Shown here piece by piece: positions 16,876 to 25,914 of a DNA stretch of 64,000 bases. The position numbers and the translations under genes are program-made. The stretch spans positions 372,001-436,000 of the forward strand of contig JAHZIX010000029.1 of assembly GCA_022601195.1 (NCBI GenBank), in the 5' to 3' direction. How positions within the stretch are numbered: the stretch's first letter is position 1; every line of letters starts with the position of its first letter. The notes below the pieces were generated by a model. It was given only the letters and a program-made list of their open reading frames with translations. It searched no databases and was not told where the DNA came from. Source of the stretch: Deltaproteobacteria bacterium. GTDB taxonomy: Bacteria; Acidobacteriota; Thermoanaerobaculia; Multivoradales; JAHZIX01.

Positions 16876-19779
16876 ATGTCGCGAGCTTCGATTTTTCTAC
16901 TATTACCCCTTCTCTTTTCGCCTTCCCTGGCGGCCCAGAGCTTCGTCAACTGGGAGACTCCTCAAGTGCATCCCTTGGAGTTGACTCCGGACGGAGCCTT
17001 GTTGCTCGCCGTCAACACGCCGGACAACCGATTGGAGGTCTTCGAAGCGACCGGGGGTACTTTGAGCCACCTGGCCTCCATTCCCGTGGGCCTCGATCCG
17101 GTCACCGTGCGAGCCCGCACGGCCAGCGAGGCCTGGGTGGTCAACCAAATCTCGGACACCGTGAGCATCGTGGATCTCGAGACAGGGCATGTGGTGGCGA
17201 CCCTCGACACCGCGGACGAGCCTTCTGACGTGGTCTTCGCCGGTACTCCTCAGCGGGCCTTCGTCTCCTGCTCCCAGGAGAACCTGGTCCAGGTTTTCGA
17301 CCCGGCGAGCCTCGGATCTCCGCCCCAAGAGGTCAACATCGTTGGAGAAGACCCTCGTGCCCTGGCGGTGAGTGCCGACGGCTCTCAGGTCTACGCAGCG
17401 ATCTTCGAGTCCGGCAACGGTTCGACGATTCTTGGGGGCGGCAACACCAACGGCAGCGGTCCTCCCAATGTGGTCAACCACCCTGCTGGCCCCCATGGAG
17501 GAGTCAATCCCCCTCCCAATGCGGGAGCTGCCTTCGACCCAGCGATACGACCCGAGTATCTCCCCGGAGGGGCCAGCCCGGCACCGCGAGTATCTTTGAT
17601 CGTCAAGCGGAATTCTGCGGGTCGGTATTTGGATGACAATGGCGGCGATTGGACACCCTTTGTGCGGGGGCCTCAGGCTCCCCTGTCCGGGCGCCCAGTG
17701 GGTTGGAATTTGACCGATCGCGACGTCGCCATTGTCGAGACCTCCAATCTCTCGGTCACCTATGCGACCCGTCTGCTCAATGTAGTCATGGCTCTGGCGG
17801 TTCACCCGGTCAGTGGTGAAGTCACCGCTGTGGGCACCGATGCCACCAACGAGATTCGCTTCGAGCCGAAGCTCAAGGGGAGGTTTCTCCGGGTCAATTT
17901 TGCCCGTGTAGACCCGAAAGCTCCCACCGCTGGTGCTGTGGTGGATCTCAATGAGGCCCACCTGACCTATTCGGATCTGCAAGTGGCGACCCAAGCAGAC
18001 CCCTCGACAGCGAGCCAAGCTCTTCGAGATATGTCCGTGGGGGACCCGAGAGCCTTGGTTTGGAAGAGCGATGGAGCCCGGGGCTACGTTGCCGGTATGG
18101 GTTCCAACAACGTGGTGGTGATCGATGCCGCGGGAGGGCGGTTGAGTCCCCTGGGAGCGTCGGGAGAGGCCAGCATTGAAGTGGGAGAGGGCCCCACCGG
18201 GCTGGCCCTAGACGAGGCTCGTGGCCGACTCTACGTGCTCAACCGCTTTGCCGCTTCGATCTCGATCATCGACACAGCGGTGGAGCAGGAGATCTCCCGG
18301 GTAGCTCTCTTCGACCCGACCCCCGAATCGATCCGAATGGGTCGCAAGCATCTTTACGATACCCGAAAGAGTTCCGGCCTCGGCCATGTGGCTTGTGCTT
18401 CCTGTCACGTTGACGCCCGGATGGATCGGTTGGCTTGGGATCTGGGAGATCCAGACGGCGACATCAAGGCTCTCAATGCTGTCCCTGGCCAGCACAATCT
18501 GGGAATGAACCTGCCCGGTCTCAGCAATGGATTCCAGCCTTTCCACCCCTTGAAGGGGCCGATGGTGACTCAGACTTTTCAGGACATCATCGGCAAAGAG
18601 CCCTTCCATTGGCGGGGGGACCGGGATGGCCTCGAAGAGTTCAATGCAGCCTTCCAGGGTTTGCAAGGGGATGACGAAATGTTGACCCCTACCGAGATGC
18701 AGGAGTACGAGGATTTTCTTGCCAGCATTCACTTTCCCCCCAACCCATTCCGCAATCTTGACAACAGTCTTCCAACCAACCTGGATTTGGGCGGACACTT
18801 CGCGACCGGTCGTTTCGCTGGCGCCGGCGGGCTCGCCGCTGGTGAGCCCTTGCCCGCTGGTAGCGCGGTGCGAGGCCTAGCCCTGTTTCGCCCACCGGTG
18901 ACTCTCGATGGAGTCCTCCCCTGTGTCACCTGCCATTCTCTTCCCACCGGTGCCGGTGCCGATGTGCAGCGGGTAGGTACGCAGTTTCTGCCGATCCCGG
19001 CTGGACCCCAGGGGGAGCACCATCTCGCTCTGGTTTCTGTCGACGGCTCCACCAACGTCAGTCTGAAGACGCCCCAATTGCGCAATATGTACGACAAGGT
19101 GGGCTTCGACACGACCCAGCCTTCCAACCGTTCGGGCTTTGGCTTCGCCCATTCCGGCAGCTTCGACTCCATTACTCGCTTCGTGGCGGCTCCCATTTTC
19201 GGTGTCGTCAATGATCAGGAAGTAGCCGACATGGTGGCTTTCATGCTGGCCTTTTCCGGTTCAGATCTGCCGGAAGGTTCTCCGGATGTCTCCGATGGTG
19301 AGCCCCCCGGTCCTCCGAGCCTCGATACCCATGCGGCCGTGGGGAACCAGGTGACGGTAACGGAGACCAATCGCAGTGATCCGAAGATCGTCAGTCGCCT
19401 AGCAGCCCTCCAGGCTCTAGCGGACGGGGCGGAAATCGCTTTGGTGGCCAAGGGGCGCCGAGAAGGAGTTTCGAGGGGCTGGGTCTACGTGGGTGCTGGT
19501 CAGCTGCAGAGTGATCGTGCGGCCGAGATGGTGACCTTGGAGTCGCTTCGTCTGGCCACCACAACCGGTTCTGAATTCACCCTCACCGCCGTGCCCCAAG
19601 GTACCCAAGAGCGAATCGGAGTCGACCGGGACGAAGACGGCTTCTTCGATCGGGACGAGATAGAGGGGTGCAGTGATCCGGCGGATTCGAGGGAAGTGCC
19701 TGCCGACCCCCCCTGCAGGATCTTTCTCGATGGCTTCGAATCCGGAGATGTCTCTGCCTGGACCTTAAGCTTCCCTTGA
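16876..19779 (+). CDS. exported beta-propeller / di-haem cytochrome c protein
   Basis: 967 aa. ATG at 16876 is used because GAGGAG (16861-16866) lies 9 nt upstream and a signal peptide follows at once (IFLLLPLLFSPSLAAQ); longer in-frame starts lack an SD. Residues about 25-480 form a YVTN-type propeller (AWVVNQISDTVSIVDL, RLYVLNRFAASISI). Two haem-c sites follow: CASCH (507-511) and CVTCH (683-687), as in the di-haem peroxidase/MauG-like group, with distal IGKEPFHWRGDRDGLEEF. A calcium-binding-like DRDEDGFFDRDEI segment and a terminal DGFESGDVSAW tail end the protein. A close paralog lies at 22379. A periplasmic or surface electron-transfer role is inferred. Confidence 0.9.
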   Translation: MSRASIFLLLPLLFSPSLAAQSFVNWETPQVHPLELTPDGALLLAVNTPDNRLEVFEATGGTLSHLASIPVGLDPVTVRARTASEAWVVNQISDTVSIVDLETGHVVATLDTADEPSDVVFAGTPQRAFVSCSQENLVQVFDPASLGSPPQEVNIVGEDPRALAVSADGSQVYAAIFESGNGSTILGGGNTNGSGPPNVVNHPAGPHGGVNPPPNAGAAFDPAIRPEYLPGGASPAPRVSLIVKRNSAGRYLDDNGGDWTPFVRGPQAPLSGRPVGWNLTDRDVAIVETSNLSVTYATRLLNVVMALAVHPVSGEVTAVGTDATNEIRFEPKLKGRFLRVNFARVDPKAPTAGAVVDLNEAHLTYSDLQVATQADPSTASQALRDMSVGDPRALVWKSDGARGYVAGMGSNNVVVIDAAGGRLSPLGASGEASIEVGEGPTGLALDEARGRLYVLNRFAASISIIDTAVEQEISRVALFDPTPESIRMGRKHLYDTRKSSGLGHVACASCHVDARMDRLAWDLGDPDGDIKALNAVPGQHNLGMNLPGLSNGFQPFHPLKGPMVTQTFQDIIGKEPFHWRGDRDGLEEFNAAFQGLQGDDEMLTPTEMQEYEDFLASIHFPPNPFRNLDNSLPTNLDLGGHFATGRFAGAGGLAAGEPLPAGSAVRGLALFRPPVTLDGVLPCVTCHSLPTGAGADVQRVGTQFLPIPAGPQGEHHLALVSVDGSTNVSLKTPQLRNMYDKVGFDTTQPSNRSGFGFAHSGSFDSITRFVAAPIFGVVNDQEVADMVAFMLAFSGSDLPEGSPDVSDGEPPGPPSLDTHAAVGNQVTVTETNRSDPKIVSRLAALQALADGAEIALVAKGRREGVSRGWVYVGAGQLQSDRAAEMVTLESLRLATTTGSEFTLTAVPQGTQERIGVDRDEDGFFDRDEIEGCSDPADSREVPADPPCRIFLDGFESGDVSAWTLSFP

Positions 19780-19882
19780 TGGGGCAGAGCCCGTCTCGAG
19801 GGGGCCGAGGTTGCAGGTTGGGTTGATCGAATTGCTTGGCCCCTGGCCTCTCGTCCGCCGGGGCCCCGAGGAGCTGAAGGGT

Positions 19883-20212
19883 CTACTTGGCGGGTAGAGT
19901 GAGCACGAATCGCAAGCTGCGCTCGACCCAACTCGCCAAGGCCGCATCGTCCTCGTAGCCTTTGGGGTCGACGAACACGAAACCTTTCATGGGCCGTTTG
20001 GTGAAGTCCATCGGCCGAGCATGGGGCTGTGCTAGGGCTTCCTCGTGGCCTTCGGGCCCGACGCGGACCATCAGGTCTTCGGCGTTGACGCCGAGGCTCA
20101 TATTGCCTTGGACCATGAAACAGAGGCCGCCAAACATCTTCTTCTCGACCACATCATCCAATTCTTCGAACTGCTCTCGAACTCTCTGGGCGAGACCTTC
20201 GTCGTATGCCAT
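19883..20212 (-). CDS. TfoX N-terminal domain protein
   Basis: 109 aa, a stand-alone TfoX-N domain: EKKMFGGLCFMVQGNM, LMVRVGPEGHEEAL, then FTKRPMKGFVFVDP. The start ATG is preceded by GGGAGG 8 nt upstream. In competence regulators this domain is joined to a TfoX-C helix-hairpin domain, which is absent here. Single-domain versions are widespread and of unknown function, so a role in competence should not be assumed. A lipoprotein gene ends 24 nt before it on the same strand, so the two may be co-transcribed. Confidence 0.9.
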   Translation of the reverse strand: MAYDEGLAQRVREQFEELDDVVEKKMFGGLCFMVQGNMSLGVNAEDLMVRVGPEGHEEALAQPHARPMDFTKRPMKGFVFVDPKGYEDDAALASWVERSLRFVLTLPAK

Positions 20213-20236
20213 GTGTCGATACCTCCCTTGCCAGGC

Positions 20237-20560
20237 TCACATTCCTCCGATGCAGTCCTTGAGCTGACTTTCCGTGGAAGCTCCCATGGCGCACTCAAAG
20301 CCTTCACGGGTCCAAGAATCACCACTGAGGCAGGACTGGAGTTTGGCCTCGCTGGTTCCCCGCTCTTGCCGCATCGCGATGAATTCTTCCCGGTCGGATT
20401 CGGATAGACCGGAGGCCATGATCTCTTCGACCTTGTCGAAAAGTGCGGAACACTCTGCCTCGTTGAGGAGGTTGCCGGAAGAACCCGAAGGACTACCACT
20501 ACCACCGCAGCCGGCTATCAGGACCAGCCCCATACAAACTCCCAATATCACCTTCCCCAT
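20237..20560 (-). CDS. small predicted lipoprotein, unknown function
   Basis: 107 aa. AAGGAG 7 nt before ATG. The signal peptide ends in a lipobox (LIAGC, Cys18), followed by a Gly/Ser linker and a small, mostly helical domain with three further cysteines (near residues 37, 81 and 90, plus one near the C-terminus) that may form disulfides. No family recognised. It precedes the TfoX-N gene on the same strand with a 24-nt gap. Confidence 0.8.
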   Translation of the reverse strand: MGKVILGVCMGLVLIAGCGGSGSPSGSSGNLLNEAECSALFDKVEEIMASGLSESDREEFIAMRQERGTSEAKLQSCLSGDSWTREGFECAMGASTESQLKDCIGGM

Positions 20561-20676
20561 GCCCGGTCTCCTTATCGATCGTTCGGAGACATTGTAGCGG
20601 AGCCCGGAAAAAGGGCGGAATTCCCTCCTGAGTCTTCACCGAAGTCCTAGGAAGGAGGAAGGGCTTGGGGTCGAAT

Positions 20677-22176
20677 CTAGGATGGGGTTGAGGAGGCCTG
20701 CATCGAAGTCAATCCAAGGCGCTTCAGTAGTTTCTGGAATCGGGGCTCGGTGGTGAGGCTTCGGAGGCTCGGGTCCGACGCCAAGCGCCAAGCGTTGGGG
20801 TGATGTTGATTCACCACGAACTCTAGCCAATCCAATGCTGCCAATTTCTGACCCAGGCCAGTGAGAATGAGGGCAGCTGGGTAGCCGGAAGAATCTTGCG
20901 AGGCGGTCTGCTTTTCGAGCAACCGAGAGGCCTGATCTCGGTGACCGAGTCGAGCTAAGGCATAACCGATTTCCCCTGCATGACTGGTGGCGGGAAGCAA
21001 GCTGCGAATCTCTCTGAGGGCCTGCCGCTCCCGACCCAGCTCCAAGTAGTTGAGGGCTAGAAGAATTCGCGTTTGCCGTGAGCTTGGCTGGACGGCGAGG
21101 AGTCTTTGAGCTTCTTGGGCCGCCCTCTCGAAGCTCCCCGAGAGATAGAGAAGATGAACCTTCTGGCGTCGCAGCCGGGGGGATGAAGGATTGTCTTCGA
21201 GCAGTGTTTGAATTTTTTCGAGAGCAGCTTCGGGACGGCCCATGGCGGAGAGAAAGGTGGAATAGAGGAGGAGGGCACGCTCGTTTTCGGGCTCCAGTTG
21301 CAAAGCTCGTAGAAGAGATTCTTCGGCTTGAGGCCAGTCCCATTCAAGAGGTCCGGCAACTCGCGCTCTCGCCAGATGAGCGGCAGCAAGCTCGTCATCG
21401 AGCTCCACAGCGCGGAGAGCGGCAGCCTTGGCGGCCTCTCGGGTCGCAGGGAGAATTCCCAGGGTTCCCTTGCCCGGCTGGAGAATGTAGGAATCTGCCA
21501 GTCCGGCATAGGCCGGAGCGTAGCTGGGGTCTTGGGCTACCGCCGCTGCGAAGCTGAGTCGGGCTTTTTCTCGATCCGCTTTGCTAGCTTGGGAAAGAAA
21601 AAAGCGACCTTGGGACACCAACGCTTGCACTTCCGGTCCCGGGGCTTCCGGTCCCGGGGCTTCCGGTGAAGGGGGCACTCGTGAGGGGGACTCTGCTGTG
21701 AAGCTGGAGCTCCACCAAAGGAGGCAGACCAAGACGCTACAGGCCAGAAGGGAAAGGCCGGCGAAGCGCCAGCGTTGCCGGGCTCCATGTTGTCCTAACG
21801 GGGTCTCGTCAGGCCGGTCCGAAGCTGGGGCCTTCGAAGAGTCAGCTTCTTGGCACACCGGGGCAGGAGGAACCAAGAGCCGGTATCCGCGTCCTCGAAT
21901 CGTTTCGACGAATTGAGGGTTCTTGGCTTTGTCACCGAGGGCTCGGCGCAACTCCCAGACAGCGTTGGTGAGCACCTCATCGGTGACGAAGGCTCCTCGC
22001 CAGACTCGATCCAAGAGATCCTTTTTGGTCACCACCCTGGGCGCTTCTTCGGCTAGGCAGAGCAGGACCTCCATGACCTTGGGTTCCAAGGGTGTCGTCT
22101 CTCCCAAAAGGAGCAGGCGATTGAGTTGGGGTTGGACCTGCCAGTCGGCAACCATAAAATCTTCGTTTCGGTCCAC
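20677..22176 (-). CDS. winged-helix / TM / TPR transcriptional regulator (CadC-like)
   Basis: 499 aa from a GTG preceded by GGAGG at 5 nt; an upstream in-frame GTG at 22197 would add 7 residues. Residues 1-100: OmpR-type winged helix (PLEPKVMEVLLCLAEE, ELRRALGDKAKNPQFVETIRGRGYRL). A single TM helix at about 140-158 (FAGLSLLACSVLVCLLWW) is followed by a Pro/Glu/Gly linker with a repeat and about 320 residues of TPR-type helices outside. This is the membrane one-component layout of CadC and the many acidobacterial wHTH-TPR proteins. It is divergent from the second propeller/cytochrome gene, the first place to look for a target. Confidence 0.88.
   Translation of the reverse strand: MDRNEDFMVADWQVQPQLNRLLLLGETTPLEPKVMEVLLCLAEEAPRVVTKKDLLDRVWRGAFVTDEVLTNAVWELRRALGDKAKNPQFVETIRGRGYRLLVPPAPVCQEADSSKAPASDRPDETPLGQHGARQRWRFAGLSLLACSVLVCLLWWSSSFTAESPSRVPPSPEAPGPEAPGPEVQALVSQGRFFLSQASKADREKARLSFAAAVAQDPSYAPAYAGLADSYILQPGKGTLGILPATREAAKAAALRAVELDDELAAAHLARARVAGPLEWDWPQAEESLLRALQLEPENERALLLYSTFLSAMGRPEAALEKIQTLLEDNPSSPRLRRQKVHLLYLSGSFERAAQEAQRLLAVQPSSRQTRILLALNYLELGRERQALREIRSLLPATSHAGEIGYALARLGHRDQASRLLEKQTASQDSSGYPAALILTGLGQKLAALDWLEFVVNQHHPNAWRLASDPSLRSLTTEPRFQKLLKRLGLTSMQASSTPS
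21631..21668. repeat. 15-bp in-frame tandem repeat inside regulator gene
   Basis: TTCCGGTCCCGGGGC occurs at 21631-21645 and 21646-21660, with a partial third copy to 21668. It encodes the repeated PGPEA linker units just after the TM helix of the regulator and is probably length-variable between strains. Confidence 0.7.
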
Positions 22177-22378
22177 GTTCACCTCCCTAGATCTCACCTC
22201 GTCGGCGGTCTCCCCTCAAAGCTCGCCCGTCGCTCCTATCAAGGACGCCCCCTGAGTAACCCCTGAGACAGTCCTGACTTGCGGCTGAGGACGCAGATCC
22301 ATCGTCCTGGCTAGATTGAGCACTCAACTTGGGTCCGATTTTGTTGTAGGTCGGATCATCCGCATAGAGGAGAGACTC

Positions 22379-25228
22379 ATGTTGCACCGCGTTGCCACCT
22401 CCGTTTGGCTATGGGCTATCGCCTCGATGGCCTCCCTCCTGGTTTCGGGCCCCCTGATGGCCCAAACCTTCGTCAATTGGGAAACCCCCCAGGTTCATCC
22501 CGTGGACCTGACCTCCAACAGTCGCCTATTGGTCGTCAACACAGCCGACAACCGCCTGGAGATCTTCGACGTCTCTGGTGCTTTGCCGCCACCCCAAATC
22601 GGCTCCGTTCCGGTAGGCCTCGACCCGGTGACCGTGCGAGTGCTTTCGGATACGGAAGCGTGGGTTGTCAACCAGATCTCCGACAGCATCAGCATCGTCA
22701 ACCTCACCACAGGGAATGTGCAAGCAACCCTCCTTACCCGGGACGAACCTGCGGATGTGGTGTTCGCCGGCTCGCCCACCATGGCCTTTGTTTCCTGTTC
22801 CCAGGCCAATGTCGTCCAGATATTCGACCCGAATGACCTGTCGGCCCCGCCCTTAGAGGTGCCGATCGATGGTGAGGATCCCCGCGCCATGGCGGTGAAC
22901 GCGACGGGTACGGAGGTCTACGTGGGCATTTTCGAGTCCGGAAACGGTTCGACGATCCTGGGTGGAGGGACTCCGGACGGGCCGCCACCTCAAGTGGTCA
23001 GCGACACGACGTTGGCAACTCCCTATGGCGGAGTCAATCCGCCACCGAACCTGGGTACGGAGTTCTTGCCACCGATCCGGCCAGAATATCTGCGGGCCGC
23101 CTCCAACGAGAACCCCGCGCCTCGGGTGAGTCTGATCGTCAAGCAGGACTCCACCGGAGCTTGGATGGACGACAATCTGGGGAATTGGACCGAATGGGTC
23201 AGTGGAGCTTCGGCTGCCGCCAGCGGTCGTCCCGTGGGCTGGACCCTACTGGACAACGACATCGCCATCATCAACACAGCGGACCGCAGTGTCACCTACG
23301 CCACCCGGCTGATGAATTCGGTGATGGCTTTGGCCGTGAACCCGACCTCCGGAGACATCATGGCGGTGGGGACGGATGCGCTGAACCAAATCCGCTATGA
23401 GCCGAATCTGGTGGGCACTTTTTTGCGAGTCGGCCTGGCCCGGGTCGCGCCGCAGAGCCCTGGCGCCGGGGCGATACTCGACCTCAATAACCACTTGGAC
23501 TACTCCCAGGGGACCCTGCCCCAGGCAGTGCGAGATTGCGCCGTCGGCGATCCCCGAGCCATCGTTTGGCTTGACGATGGGAGTCGCGGCTATGTCGCGG
23601 GTATGGGGTCCAGCAATGTGGTGGCCATCGATAGCCAAGGCAATCGAGCCACAGTTTGCCGAAACGCGGCGACGGATACCATCGCTGTCGGTCCAGGCCC
23701 TACGGGGTTGGCTCTCCAAGAAAGCCAGGACCGGCTCTATGTTCTGAATCGTTTCGAAGCTACGGTCTCGGTGGTGAATCTCGATACAGAGCAGGAGATC
23801 GGGCGCTTCTCTTTCTTCGACCCCACGACGGACGATATCCGTATCGGCCGTCAGCATCTCTACGATACCCACGCCACTTCAGGCCTGGGGCATATTTCCT
23901 GTGGCTCCTGCCACATCGACGGCCGGATGGATCGTCTAGCCTGGGATCTGGGTGATCCAAGCGGCGAAATGAAGGATTTGACGGATGTCCTCGATGGCGG
24001 TCAACACAATCTGGAAATGAATACCCCAGAGGGGGTTTTCGCCGGTGATCTGGAAGACTTCCACCCCATGAAAGGCCCCATGCTGACCCAGACCTTCCAG
24101 GACATCGTTGGCAAGGAGCCTCTCCATTGGCGGGGAGACCGGGACGGCTTCGAAGAGTTTAGTGGGGCTTTCGTCAGCCTCAATGGTGACGATGAAGAGC
24201 CGGATAACGAAACCATGCAGGAGTTCGAGGCTTTTGTGGCGACGATTCGCTTTCCTCCGAACCCATTCCGGAATCGGGATAACACGCTGCCCACCAACTT
24301 GCCTTTGCCGGGGCACGTGGCCGCTGGAACTCACGATCTCGAAGTGGGGGCTCCTCTTCCCAACGGCAACGCCGCCAGCGGGCGAGACCTCTACGTGGGC
24401 GGCGTCCAAGGAGCCAACAGCGCCTGTACCCGGTGCCACACCTTACCCACGGGAACCAGCGCCGACCTGACTCTGGTGGGGGATCAATTCGAGGTCCTCG
24501 ACCCCGGTCTGCCCAACGGGGAACGACATCTCTTCCTCCTGGGGCCGGAGCGGACTCCGGAGACCACCGTCAAGCCCGCTCAACTGAGAAATCTCTACGA
24601 AAGGGTCGGTTTCGACACGATCCAATCGGTCAGCCGGGCCGGCTTCGGCTTTACCCACGATGGCTCGGTAGATTCCTTATCCCAGTTCTTGGCTCGAGTG
24701 ATCAATACCAACTCGGACCAAGAGGTGGCGGACCTTCTCGCTTTTATGCTCGCCTTTTCCGGTTCCGGGCCGGAGCTGCCGGTGGGAAGTCTCGATCCGG
24801 CGGATAATCACCCTCTGGGGCCGCCGAGTCTGGATACCCACGCCGGGGTTGGCTTGCAGCAGACCGTCAACGCTGCAAATCTCAACGACCAAGCGGTCAT
24901 CGACCGCCTTGCTTTTCTCCAGGGGCTGTCCGACAGTGAGGATACGGGCCTGGTGGTCAAGGGGAAACGAGCTGGAGACCAGCGGGGTTGGGTACACACC
25001 GGTGATGGTGCGCTGCAGAGCGATCGGCAGAGCGAGACCACCTCGATTCTAGCTCTTCGTCAGAGTGTGATCGCTGGAGCCGAGGTGACCTTTACGGTAG
25101 TGCCCTTGGGAACCGAAGTACGCATTGGAGTCGATCGGGATTTGGACGGTTGTTTCGACCGGGACGAAATCGACCTGGGCTTCGACCCGGCGGATGACAC
25201 CAGCACGCCTCCTCCAGCGGATTGCTGA
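22379..25228 (+). CDS. exported beta-propeller / di-haem cytochrome c protein, second paralog
   Basis: 949 aa. ATG with AGAGGAG at 22365-22371. Signal peptide SMASLLVSGPLMAQ, after which the sequence TFVNWETPQVHPVDL closely matches the paralog at 16876. The YVTN-type propeller (AWVVNQISDSISIVNL, RLYVLNRFEATVSVVNL) is followed by haem sites CGSCH (508-512) and CTRCH (683-687), at almost the same residue numbers as in the paralog. It also has DRDLDGCFDRDEIDLG near the end but stops at PPPADC, without the DGFESGD tail. The two copies are separated by 2.6 kb of opposite-strand genes. Substrate unknown. Confidence 0.9.
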   Translation: MLHRVATSVWLWAIASMASLLVSGPLMAQTFVNWETPQVHPVDLTSNSRLLVVNTADNRLEIFDVSGALPPPQIGSVPVGLDPVTVRVLSDTEAWVVNQISDSISIVNLTTGNVQATLLTRDEPADVVFAGSPTMAFVSCSQANVVQIFDPNDLSAPPLEVPIDGEDPRAMAVNATGTEVYVGIFESGNGSTILGGGTPDGPPPQVVSDTTLATPYGGVNPPPNLGTEFLPPIRPEYLRAASNENPAPRVSLIVKQDSTGAWMDDNLGNWTEWVSGASAAASGRPVGWTLLDNDIAIINTADRSVTYATRLMNSVMALAVNPTSGDIMAVGTDALNQIRYEPNLVGTFLRVGLARVAPQSPGAGAILDLNNHLDYSQGTLPQAVRDCAVGDPRAIVWLDDGSRGYVAGMGSSNVVAIDSQGNRATVCRNAATDTIAVGPGPTGLALQESQDRLYVLNRFEATVSVVNLDTEQEIGRFSFFDPTTDDIRIGRQHLYDTHATSGLGHISCGSCHIDGRMDRLAWDLGDPSGEMKDLTDVLDGGQHNLEMNTPEGVFAGDLEDFHPMKGPMLTQTFQDIVGKEPLHWRGDRDGFEEFSGAFVSLNGDDEEPDNETMQEFEAFVATIRFPPNPFRNRDNTLPTNLPLPGHVAAGTHDLEVGAPLPNGNAASGRDLYVGGVQGANSACTRCHTLPTGTSADLTLVGDQFEVLDPGLPNGERHLFLLGPERTPETTVKPAQLRNLYERVGFDTIQSVSRAGFGFTHDGSVDSLSQFLARVINTNSDQEVADLLAFMLAFSGSGPELPVGSLDPADNHPLGPPSLDTHAGVGLQQTVNAANLNDQAVIDRLAFLQGLSDSEDTGLVVKGKRAGDQRGWVHTGDGALQSDRQSETTSILALRQSVIAGAEVTFTVVPLGTEVRIGVDRDLDGCFDRDEIDLGFDPADDTSTPPPADC

Positions 25229-25320
25229 GTTCCACTGGTTCGCTTCGAGGGTCCGGTCCGTTCCAGGGTTAGATGAGGAGGCTCGTGGCGCTGCCGGAAA
25301 CCGGTGGCGCCGCGACGATG

Positions 25321-25326
25321 TAGAAT
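25321..25326 (+). promoter_or_regulatory. -10 box of a probable leaderless promoter
   Basis: TAGAAT is followed by 6 nt (GACGTC) and the ATG at 25333; there is no SD. An 11-bp stem with a 3-nt loop (25287-25311, two G-U pairs) lies just upstream and may end transcription of the preceding gene. Confidence 0.6.
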
Positions 25327-25332
25327 GACGTC

Positions 25333-25830
25333 ATGGGACGAACAGAATCGAAATCCTTTTGGCAAAACCCGTGGGCTTGGGGTGGTTGCGGATGTTGCTT
25401 GGGGTGTTTGATCATACCCCTGGCCTTCTTTGGAGTCCTGGGTGCTGGTTTCTTTGGGGTGGTGAAAGGCTCAGACGTCTATCGAGATGCTCTAGCCCTG
25501 GCCGAGACTCACCCACTGGTCATCGAGAGCCTTGGAGAGCCCATCGCTACGGGCTGGCAATTCCAAGGCTCCGTCAACCTCGAAGGTAACCGGGGAACGG
25601 CTGATTTTTCGGTGCCGATTTCTGGCCCCAAAGGAAGCGGAAGGCTTTACGTCGAGGCCGAAAAGCGGGTAGGAGAATGGTCTTATCATCGCCTAGAGAT
25701 AGAGCTGGAAGATGGCTCTCGCCTGCAGCTTCTCGAGGATTCTCCGCTGCCCGAAGCACCTCTATCACCCGAAAATTCGCCGCCACCGCCGATCCAGGAT
25801 GACCCTCCTCGAGTTCTCGAAGAAGCCTGA
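25333..25830 (+). CDS. Coa1-family (cytochrome oxidase assembly factor-like) membrane protein
   Basis: 165 aa. An N-terminal Gly/Cys-rich TM segment at about 18-46 (GGCGCCLGCLIIPLAFFGVLG) is followed by the Coa1-like domain: YRDALALAETHPLVIESLGEPI, then DFSVPISGPKGSGRLYVEAEK and a Trp-containing strand. Bacterial members are small, often duplicated membrane proteins with no proven role. The oxidase-assembly name comes from the yeast relative, and no oxidase gene is nearby. The Pro-rich C-terminal 30 residues are probably disordered. Start as ATG 25333, probably leaderless. Confidence 0.85.
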   Translation: MGRTESKSFWQNPWAWGGCGCCLGCLIIPLAFFGVLGAGFFGVVKGSDVYRDALALAETHPLVIESLGEPIATGWQFQGSVNLEGNRGTADFSVPISGPKGSGRLYVEAEKRVGEWSYHRLEIELEDGSRLQLLEDSPLPEAPLSPENSPPPPIQDDPPRVLEEA

Positions 25831-25914
25831 CGGCCAATCTCTGAGAAGCCTGTAAATCTCTGAAAAGTCCTTGAGGCTAGAGATTTGGGAGCAGAAGCGA
25901 TTCAGGGAACCAAA

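Noticed and set aside
16903..18018. 371-aa open frame antisense to the first propeller/cytochrome gene
   Set aside because: Shadow of a strongly supported gene; no start signal and no family resemblance.
21631..21668. CRISPR-like short repeats
   Set aside because: The 15-bp units are adjacent without spacers and in frame inside a gene, encoding a PGPEA linker.
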